Source: DASSFG01 sp035550375 (GTDB taxonomy: Bacteria; Planctomycetota; Planctomycetia; Pirellulales; JAICIG01). From it: a stretch of 64,000 bases of DNA. Below are positions 52,840 to 59,206 of the stretch, in pieces (positions within the stretch are counted from its first letter, which is position 1; every line of letters begins with the position of its first letter). The notes under the pieces were generated by a model. That model was not told the DNA's origin. It did no database searches and was given only the letters and a program-made list of their open reading frames with translations. The stretch covers positions 1 to 64,000 of the forward strand of contig DASZPH010000071.1 in the NCBI GenBank assembly GCA_035550375.1, in the 5' to 3' direction. Made by a program: the position numbers and the translations under genes.

Positions 52840-54147
52840 ATGTGCCCGCTGCCCAAAGCGACTCGCCGCGAATTCCTTCGTAAATCGGCAGCCGCCGGCG
52901 CCGTTCTCGCCGCGCCGACCATCGTGCCGGCCCGTGCCTTAGGACGAGCCAAGTCCACCGCGCCGAGCGAAACGATCACGCTGGGTGTCATCGGCATCGG
53001 CCCGCGATGCACTTACGATCTCAAGGCCATGCTTGGCCTGTCGGACATCCGCTGCCTGGCGATCGCCGACGTGCAGGCGAGCCGCCGCGACGCCGGCAAG
53101 ACGCTCGTCGACACTCACTACGGCAACCAGGACTGCAAACTGTATCGCGACTTTCGCGAACTGCTCGACCGCAAAGACATCGACGCGGTGTTGATCGCGA
53201 CGGGCGACCGCTGGCACGCGCCAGCCTCGATGCTGGCTGCCGAGGCGGGCAAGGACGTCTACAGCGAAAAACCGTGCGGTTTGACGATCGGCCTCTGCCA
53301 GCAACTCGCCGACACCCTTGACCGCACCGGACGCGTGTTTCAGGCCGGCACCCAGCGGCGGAGCGTTCCCAATTTCCAGCAGGCCATCGAGCTGGCCCAC
53401 AGCGGAAAACTCGGCAAGATCCACACGCTTTACGCCTCGGTCTACACGCCCGCGCTGGACAACGCCTGGCTGGCCGGAGAACCGATGCCGTCTCGCGACG
53501 TAGTCGACTGGAATTTGTGGCTCGGCCCCGCGCCCTGGCGGCCCTACAACAGCCAGTACGTGTCGGGCAAGTGGCGCGGCTATTGGGACTTCGATTCGGG
53601 AGCGAAGCTGCTCGACTGGGGCGCGCACACGGTCGACCTCTGCCAGTGGGCCAACAAGGCCGACGATACCACGCCCATCGAATTCCAGCCCAACGAAAAC
53701 AACATCACGGCCCTCTATGCCAACGGCGTGAAGCTTGTGCTCGATTTTTTGAAGACTCCCTTTGGCGAACGTCCGGGCTGGGTCCAGCATCTGGGCACGT
53801 GCCCGGTGCGGTTTGTCGGTGACGAAGGTTGGGTCGAAACGGGCGACAGCGGCGAGATCGAAGTCTCGTCGGCGGCACTGAAGGCCGAAGTCGACAAGCC
53901 GGGCAAGAAGGTGGCCGGCCTGGACGTTTCGGCCCACGCCCGCAACTTTTTCGACTGCATTCGCTCCCGGGACGAGACTGCCGCCAACGCCCACGTGATG
54001 CGGCGGTCGCACATCTCTTGTCACGCCGCCGCGATGTCTTGGATTTTGAAGCGGCCGCTGAAGTTCGACCCGGTCAAGGAAGAGTTCGTCGACGACGACG
54101 AGGCGAACCGGCTGCGCTCGCGCCCCGCACGGGAGTGGAGCACGTGA
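52840..54147 (+). CDS. Tat-exported Gfo/Idh/MocA oxidoreductase
   Basis: 435 residues. ATG 52840 has GGAGG eight bases upstream and starts a Tat leader (TRREFLRKSAAAGAVLAAP). The NAD-binding Rossmann motif follows (GVIGIGPRC), then YSEKPCGLTIG (the catalytic Lys-Pro motif) and WNLWLGPAPWRPY. Such exported dehydrogenase-like proteins are a planctomycete trait; NAD(P) loaded before export is likely. It overlaps the next gene by four bases (GTGA). Confidence 0.88.
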   Translation: MCPLPKATRREFLRKSAAAGAVLAAPTIVPARALGRAKSTAPSETITLGVIGIGPRCTYDLKAMLGLSDIRCLAIADVQASRRDAGKTLVDTHYGNQDCKLYRDFRELLDRKDIDAVLIATGDRWHAPASMLAAEAGKDVYSEKPCGLTIGLCQQLADTLDRTGRVFQAGTQRRSVPNFQQAIELAHSGKLGKIHTLYASVYTPALDNAWLAGEPMPSRDVVDWNLWLGPAPWRPYNSQYVSGKWRGYWDFDSGAKLLDWGAHTVDLCQWANKADDTTPIEFQPNENNITALYANGVKLVLDFLKTPFGERPGWVQHLGTCPVRFVGDEGWVETGDSGEIEVSSAALKAEVDKPGKKVAGLDVSAHARNFFDCIRSRDETAANAHVMRRSHISCHAAAMSWILKRPLKFDPVKEEFVDDDEANRLRSRPAREWST

Positions 54148-54617
54148 CGACCGATCCTCGCCTTGCCTCACCTCGCACCGCCGCCGATCGGACTGCAACG
54201 GTGCGGCCCGTCGCCGAGAGCGAAGCGACCGGTCGCGTCGCCGAGATTTTTGCCGACATTCGCCAGACGAAGAACATCGACTTCGTCCCCAACCTGTGGC
54301 GCACGTTGGCGACCAATCCGACGCAGCTTGAAGTCGTCTGGAACGCCCTCAAGACGCTGATGCACCCCGAGGCGGTCCGCCGCCAGCTGGCCCTTGACGC
54401 CAGAACGCGGGAGATCGTCGCCCTGGCCGTGTCGGCGACGAACGGTTGCGCCTACTGTGTTAACTCCCACACCGCGGCGCTGCAAAAGCTGGGTCTGTCA
54501 ACGGAAGCCCTGGGCGAGGTGCTCGCGATCGTCGGCCTGTTCAACATGACGAACAAGCTTGCCGACGGCTACCAGATCGAGCCCGACGTGCTGCCGAAGC
54601 TGGACCCCGGGGACTAA
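54144..54617 (+). CDS. Carboxymuconolactone decarboxylase/AhpD-like protein
   Basis: 157 residues from GTG inside the GTGA overlap with the preceding gene. AhpD-type active-site CAYCVNSHTAAL (C-x-x-C and His) in LDARTREIVALAVSATNG context. AhpD-fold proteins are thiol-dependent peroxidases or, in other members, decarboxylases. Coupling to the oxidoreductase suggests a shared pathway, but it lacks a signal peptide, so the two would be in different compartments unless the partner is loaded in the cytosol. Confidence 0.83.
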   Translation: MTTDPRLASPRTAADRTATVRPVAESEATGRVAEIFADIRQTKNIDFVPNLWRTLATNPTQLEVVWNALKTLMHPEAVRRQLALDARTREIVALAVSATNGCAYCVNSHTAALQKLGLSTEALGEVLAIVGLFNMTNKLADGYQIEPDVLPKLDPGD

Positions 54618-54851
54618 AGGCCGTGGGTCGTTTATGCCGTCGCTAGAAGGCGATCGTGAGGCCGTGGTTTCTGGCGCATCGAAGCCGCGTTCCCCTTCAA
54701 GGGCTATTCTGCATTTCGGGCAATACCAGGGAGCGGGCGTTTTGACGGGCTTCGGGCTCCGCTTGTGGCACTTGGCGCAGCGGTATCGATTGCCCTTAAC
54801 CGCCGTCTTGGGGCGCGACTTCTTACCGGTCCTGAGAATGTTTCTGTCCAT
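54498..54851 (-). CDS. Small zinc-ribbon protein (probable)
   Basis: 117 residues from ATG 54851. The first 47 are basic and carry two C-x-x-C pairs (CAKC and CPKC), a zinc ribbon. From about residue 78 the frame overlaps the 3' end of the AhpD-like gene antisense and is less protein-like, so the true C-terminus may be shorter. GAGGA lies six bases before the ATG, which overlaps the end of the ferredoxin-MBL gene (stop at 54823) by 29 bp, so translational coupling is expected. Function unknown. Confidence 0.5.
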   Translation of the reverse strand: MDRNILRTGKKSRPKTAVKGNRYRCAKCHKRSPKPVKTPAPWYCPKCRIALEGERGFDAPETTASRSPSSDGINDPRPLVPGVQLRQHVGLDLVAVGKLVRHVEQADDREHLAQGFR

Positions 54852-55716
54852 CAGCAGTCCTCATTCTTGCGGCCAATTCTGATACGTGCGCTCGCATTTC
54901 GTCCGCCGGCAAATGAGCCTTCTGGCCGTGGCCCGGCAGCACCCACTCGAAACGATAATCGGCGAGCCTCCTTATCGACTCAGCCTGCTGCGGCCAGGAG
55001 TACCAGCAGTAGTCCTCCGAGGCGGCCAGCCGCTGCTCGTCGCGGTCCCAATCCAGATGATCGCCAGTGAAAAGGAAGCGGTCCTGAAGAAGCAGCACGC
55101 AGTGTCCCTTGCTGTGGCCCGGCGTCCAGACGACGTGAAAACGGGGAAGCACATCCCAGGGCCCCTCGCCGTCGAGGACGATCTCCGCACCCGGTTGCGA
55201 CGACAATTCGTCTCGATGAATGACGCGCCGGCTCGCGAAATGTTCGGCATAGCGCTCGGCATCGGCCACGTCGTCTCGATGCGTCAAGAAGATGTAGCTC
55301 ACGCCCCCAAGCGTCTCCAAACGCCGCACAAGGGGCGACACGAATCTCGGCGAGTCGATCAGCCAATTTCCCGCCGCGTGGCGGATGAAATAACTGTTTC
55401 CGCCGTAAGACTTGGGCGAGTTGTAGCCGCAGTAGAAGACCGGTTCCTCGACGACCAACGGAAAGTCGGACATAACGTCCTTCACGTCGTCGCCGGCCAG
55501 GCACCCGATCGACCCGGTCGGGCAGGCGAGCATGGCGGCAAGCGCGCCTCGCCGCTCGGAAGTCGAAATCGGCTGAGCCTTCACGAACGACGTTTCGGCC
55601 GCCTCGCCAAAGACGGCCGGAGCGATCTGCCGGCAGGCATCGCAGTCGATGCAGGTCGAATCGACAAAGAAGTCGCCCGCAACGTTCTCCGGCACTCGTT
55701 TCCTCGGGTTTGCCAC
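54823..55716 (-). CDS. Ferredoxin-metallo-beta-lactamase fold fusion
   Basis: 297 residues from GTG 55716 (CGGAGG seven bases upstream; an in-frame ATG at 55737 lacks this). Residues 1-75 form a single-[4Fe-4S] ferredoxin: Cys22, Cys25, Cys28 (CIDCDACRQ) and Cys65 before Pro. The rest is a metallo-beta-lactamase domain with HRDDVAD (146-152), TPGHSKGH (His201), GDHLDWD and PGHG (His263). The first metal motif has HRDD in place of HxHxDH. Similar plant and cyanobacterial proteins share that variant. Function unknown; a redox hydrolase or persulfide enzyme is plausible. Confidence 0.75.
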   Translation of the reverse strand: MANPRKRVPENVAGDFFVDSTCIDCDACRQIAPAVFGEAAETSFVKAQPISTSERRGALAAMLACPTGSIGCLAGDDVKDVMSDFPLVVEEPVFYCGYNSPKSYGGNSYFIRHAAGNWLIDSPRFVSPLVRRLETLGGVSYIFLTHRDDVADAERYAEHFASRRVIHRDELSSQPGAEIVLDGEGPWDVLPRFHVVWTPGHSKGHCVLLLQDRFLFTGDHLDWDRDEQRLAASEDYCWYSWPQQAESIRRLADYRFEWVLPGHGQKAHLPADEMRAHVSELAARMRTADGQKHSQDR

Positions 55717-55800
55717 AACGGAGCCTCCGTGTCCCATTCTACCGCCGTGGGACACCCTCGGCCGAGCAGGCATGGCTCCGCCGGCAGAAGTAGCAGACAC

Positions 55801-55853
55801 GCTCCCGGTTAAAGTTAAACGATGAGGCGCGTCGAACCTGAAACTTCCGAAAC
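55801..55853. repeat. Second copy of the dispersed repeat
   Basis: GCTCCCGGTTAAA-GTTAAACGATG, followed by CGAACCTGAAACTTCCGAA, closely resembles the segment at 17781-17828 (GCTCCCGGGTAAACGACGATG, then CGAAACTCCCGAAC). It lies between the QueG-like gene and the ferredoxin-MBL gene. Confidence 0.5.
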
Positions 55854-55868
55854 GCACACGGTGCTGCG

Positions 55869-57200
55869 TTAGGGGAAACACCTGCCGAAGGCCAAAAGCA
55901 ACTTCGGCGACCCGTGGATCCGTATGCGACGGCGCAACAGCGCCCAGAGCAAGCTGCGTTCTTTCGCCAGAAAGCCGAGCCAGGTTTGGCTGTCGGCGGT
56001 AACGCGCAAGTCGGGCGCGCCTTGGTGCCCGTCCTGGACCTGCAGGGTGCCGTCGCGGATGACCACCGTCGCTTGCTTGGGCTCCCTGCCGGTGAACGTG
56101 AAGTGGTAGACGGAGTTTAAGGCGGCCGCCTTGCCCGGCTGGAACGTCAGGCGCAGGCCGGCCAGGAAACGCCGGATGGACCGGGGCCGCAACCCGTTGC
56201 TGACCCGCTTGATCGTTTTGTGGGGAAAGTGGCGAGTCACGTGGTCTTCGGCGTCGGAGCCGGGGACGACGTAAATCGTCTCCTCTTTGGCTTGCAGCGG
56301 CCTGACGGTCTGGCGGAGATGCCCGGCCTTGTCGGTCAGGTAGGGGCCGATCACATCCTCGCCAGCCGGGCAGACCGACAGGCAGTAAGCCGCCTTGTAG
56401 TTGGGACCGAAAGAGAGGCTCTGCCACATCGAGGCCGACTCCGAATCGGCGACCTTCTCGCGGTACTCAAGCGCGTTTTTGCTGTCCGCGATCTGCTCGA
56501 TCCAGTCGGTGAATCCGCTCATGAACTCCCGATAGTTGTGCGTGTAGCAGGCCGCGAAGTTGAAATCGCCGTCCGGCGAGATCGCGCCCACGGGACAGGC
56601 CGCGACGCAAAGCTTGCACTCCAGGCAGGGGTTGTAAGAGACCGGCTCGTCGTAAGCGGTTGCCTCGGCGCCGATGAGCACGGTTCCCAGCAGGATGAAG
56701 TTGCCGAATTTGGGGTGGATGACGTTGCGGTGAACGCCCATCTGGCCAAGCCCCGCAGCAACCGCCACGGGCTTGTGTCCCACGACCCAGATTTTGCCCT
56801 CCGAGAAACGATCCATCTCCATCGGAAAGCCCATCGCCGGGTTCATCGCCCGCACCCCCTGCCTTTCCAGCGTTGCGACGACCTTGCGGGCGACCTCGTT
56901 GACGTGGTCGCCCGTGTGATGGAATTCGAGGTTGGCGACCGATCGGGCCGGACTCCGGATCGGCTCGCGGTTCATGCGGCAGACGAAACTGAGCAGCGTC
57001 TTCGCGGGCGGGAAGGCGCGCAGGATATCTTCGCGTTGGTCGTCGAGCGCCGGGCGATCGATCTCGACGAGACCGGCGTCGTCCGCCCCGCAATCGAGGC
57101 AGAGCTGCCGCAACCATTCGGCGTCGAGAATCTTGGGTGCGGTCAGCGGGTGGGCATTTTGCCGGAATTGACGCACGGTCGGATGTTCGGCGAGTTTCAT
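55869..57200 (-). CDS. QueG-like iron-sulfur protein fused to an SCP2 domain
   Basis: 443 residues. ATG 57200 is preferred (GGAGG nine bases upstream). N-terminal region resembles the cobalamin/[4Fe-4S] epoxyqueuosine reductase/reductive-dehalogenase family (LLSFVCRMNREP, VGHKPVAVAAGLGQMG, RNVIHPKFGNFILLG). Iron-sulfur Cys are at 192, 195, 198 and 202 (CLECKLCVAACP), plus Cys273 and Cys277 (CLSVCPAG). Residues about 335-443 form an SCP2 sterol-carrier domain (VIRDGTLQVQDG, RIRIHGSPKLLLAFGR). An SCP2 tail on such a protein suggests a hydrophobic substrate. Confidence 0.75.
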   Translation of the reverse strand: MKLAEHPTVRQFRQNAHPLTAPKILDAEWLRQLCLDCGADDAGLVEIDRPALDDQREDILRAFPPAKTLLSFVCRMNREPIRSPARSVANLEFHHTGDHVNEVARKVVATLERQGVRAMNPAMGFPMEMDRFSEGKIWVVGHKPVAVAAGLGQMGVHRNVIHPKFGNFILLGTVLIGAEATAYDEPVSYNPCLECKLCVAACPVGAISPDGDFNFAACYTHNYREFMSGFTDWIEQIADSKNALEYREKVADSESASMWQSLSFGPNYKAAYCLSVCPAGEDVIGPYLTDKAGHLRQTVRPLQAKEETIYVVPGSDAEDHVTRHFPHKTIKRVSNGLRPRSIRRFLAGLRLTFQPGKAAALNSVYHFTFTGREPKQATVVIRDGTLQVQDGHQGAPDLRVTADSQTWLGFLAKERSLLWALLRRRIRIHGSPKLLLAFGRCFP

Positions 57201-57220
57201 CTCCAAAAACCTCCGTAATT

Positions 57221-57235
57221 TTGTATATGCAAATA
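57221..57235 (-). promoter_or_regulatory. Predicted MarR operator in the QueG-like promoter
   Basis: Plus-strand TTGTATATGCAAATA, near-palindromic (TTTG-N6-CAAA). The same 15-mer lies at 57739-57753 upstream of marR. Here a weak -35-like TTGGCC lies on its upstream (minus-strand) side. It lies about 20 bp before the ATG, after the marR stop. Confidence 0.6.
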
Positions 57236-57254
57236 CATGGCCAAAAAAAACCGA

Positions 57255-57707
57255 TCAACCGGCGGCTTGTGCCCCACGAAGTTTCCCCGCGGCTTTGTCG
57301 AGCAAGGCGCTTCCTTGTTCCCCCAACAGGTCGGCGGCCTGACGCTGGGCCTTCTCCCAGGCGGGAAACGCCTTGTCGATCAGTCGTTTCCCCTGGGGCG
57401 TCAACCGAAAGGGCTGGGCGCGGGCGTCCTCCTCGGGCACGACTTCCAGCCAGCCGTTGGCCCGCATGCGTTCGACGTTGCGGCTCAGCGTGGACGTGTC
57501 GAGCTGCAGAATGTCGCAGACCTGGGCGGGTCGGGCGAGACCGAGCTTGGCGGTCACGACCAGGATGTTTAATTGGCTGACTTTTAAGCCCAAAGGGCGC
57601 AGGGCGTCGTCGTAGAAGTTGGTGACCACCCGGTTCAGCGACCGTAGGCGCACGGCGATACAGTTGCGGGCGATGGTGTCGATGTTGGGGTTCGTCGCTT
57701 TGTCCAT
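57255..57707 (-). CDS. MarR-family transcriptional regulator
   Basis: 150 residues from ATG 57707. Winged-helix region has PAQVCDILQLDTSTLSRNVERM (recognition helix), followed by GWLEVVPEEDARAQPFRLTPQGKRLID (wing). N- and C-terminal helices fit a dimeric MarR. A one-Cys sensing mechanism is possible (Cys17, Cys66). Two identical operators flank it, so autorepression and control of the downstream QueG-like gene are expected. Confidence 0.9.
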   Translation of the reverse strand: MDKATNPNIDTIARNCIAVRLRSLNRVVTNFYDDALRPLGLKVSQLNILVVTAKLGLARPAQVCDILQLDTSTLSRNVERMRANGWLEVVPEEDARAQPFRLTPQGKRLIDKAFPAWEKAQRQAADLLGEQGSALLDKAAGKLRGAQAAG

Positions 57708-57732
57708 CACGTGTTCTCTTCCTCAGACGCCA

Positions 57733-57761
57733 AGTTTATTGTATATGCAAATAAATGTCAA
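57733..57761 (-). promoter_or_regulatory. marR promoter with operator in the spacer
   Basis: Minus strand: consensus TTGACA (57756-57761), 17 bp, then TAAACT (57733-57738). The operator TTGTATATGCAAATA (plus strand 57739-57753) fills the spacer, so repressor binding would block RNA polymerase. The ATG follows 25 bp after the -10. Confidence 0.65.
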
Positions 57762-57819
57762 GGCAAGCTGGCGATCAAATGGAAATCGTTCTTGCGCGGC
57801 CAGGATTTCCGCCAACCGT

Positions 57820-58962
57820 TCACTTCTTGTCGGCGATCGGCGTATCCTGCGCGGCGGGTAAAACTCCCTTTCCACCTTCGGTGCCCACCGCATCGATGTC
57901 CTCCTCGCCGCTCATGGAGATGGTCCGAATGTCGGGGCTGTCGAGATCGAAGGCTTTCATGTCAACCATGCGGATGCGGCTGTTTTCGTAGGTTCGGAAG
58001 TAGTAGCGCCGATTTTTCAAATCGGCCGCGCTGGTCCAGAGCGTGTAGTCGTATGCTTCCTGGCCCTTTTCGGTCCCCTCCACGGCCCCCTTGGGAATGT
58101 CGAACAAATTGAGAAGGTGGAAGGCTTGCAGGACACCCTCTTTCGCGCTTTCGACCGGCACCGCGTTTTTCGAGAAGGCCACGGCCCGGACAAAACGGGA
58201 CGGGGGCGTGAAATCGCCAGGCAGACCGAGCATGCCGCTGCCTTGACCGAACGCCTTGATCTGCTTGCCGGCGAGGTCAACCCGCTCGACGTTCTTCGCA
58301 GACAGCGTGACGTAGTTGCTGAGATTGGTCATGTGCCAGTCGAAGGTCGGTGCATTCGTCATCACTCCGAACGGGTTGGCGTGGATCTGGAGCTCGCCGC
58401 CGACGTATTCCAGAACCGCGCTGCTTCCGCCGGCTTCGGTGATGATGAAATGGACGCCCGGTACAAACCCCAAGTCCTGCAGCACGACTTCGCCCACCAG
58501 CACGCGGTCGGCGGCAGTAACGGCTTCTTTCACGTTGGAACAGGTCGAGAGCAGGTACGAACCGAGCTCCCAGGGAGCGAGCACCCGGTCGGCTTCGTCC
58601 GATTCGACCTCCTGATACTCAGCAAAGCCCGGAAAGTAGAACAACCCGACGGAAAGCCCCCGTTCGTTGAGGCCGTCGACGACGAGGGGCATATCGAACG
58701 CGTTGATTCCCACCATTGCGTATTTCGAAGTCCAGCGCAGGCCGGGCAGGTTGCCTGGCGCCGAGCCGACGTATTCGTGGTCTCGCGGCACGACGATCAG
58801 GTTTGACTTCAGGTCTGTGGCAAATTCGAGCGTGCGGGCGAAAATCACCGACCCGTCTCTGGGCTTGATGGTGATGCCGGTGCAGGCTGGGGCCGTCGTT
58901 GGCCCGGAGGTGACCAGAAAGAGAAACCCGAAAATCGCAGTCACTTGAGAAGAAGCTTTCAC
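57820..58962 (-). CDS. Secreted choloylglycine-hydrolase-family (Ntn) amidase
   Basis: 380 residues with a signal peptide that ends in PTTAPA just before Cys27 (CTGITIKP), which becomes the N-terminal nucleophile. FARTLEFATDL, the GINAFDMPLVVDGLNERGLSVG block (Asn/Asp ligands) and NAPTFDWHMTNLSNYV fit penicillin V acylase and bile-salt hydrolases; linear amide C-N bonds are cut. Planctomycete versions probably degrade N-acyl homoserine lactones or peptides. Divergent from no gene; upstream gap of 244 bp. Confidence 0.83.
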   Translation of the reverse strand: MKASSQVTAIFGFLFLVTSGPTTAPACTGITIKPRDGSVIFARTLEFATDLKSNLIVVPRDHEYVGSAPGNLPGLRWTSKYAMVGINAFDMPLVVDGLNERGLSVGLFYFPGFAEYQEVESDEADRVLAPWELGSYLLSTCSNVKEAVTAADRVLVGEVVLQDLGFVPGVHFIITEAGGSSAVLEYVGGELQIHANPFGVMTNAPTFDWHMTNLSNYVTLSAKNVERVDLAGKQIKAFGQGSGMLGLPGDFTPPSRFVRAVAFSKNAVPVESAKEGVLQAFHLLNLFDIPKGAVEGTEKGQEAYDYTLWTSAADLKNRRYYFRTYENSRIRMVDMKAFDLDSPDIRTISMSGEEDIDAVGTEGGKGVLPAAQDTPIADKK

Positions 58963-59206
58963 GGCTGGTTCTCCAGAAGGCGGTGGGGTGCCTTTAGTTA
59001 ATCAAGGGTACGTCGGGTTTCGGGCCGGGTAGCCCTCCCGTACCCGTTCATCCGTCACATGTCTTAAACATGGTCGTTCCCGTTGAAGAGCGGGTATTTG
59101 CCTTCCCCGTTTGGAGGTGTTACTCTCGTCGTTGGCGCGTGGCGGGAGACACCAAAATCCTTCCCGCATGTCGGTTGGATGTCGGCTTCCGGGAGGGGGC
59201 GAGACG

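Noticed and set aside
55717..56427. Upstream extension of the ferredoxin-MBL frame
   Set aside because: It runs antiparallel-free through the QueG-like gene in another frame; a Shine-Dalgarno and GTG at 55716 give a better start.
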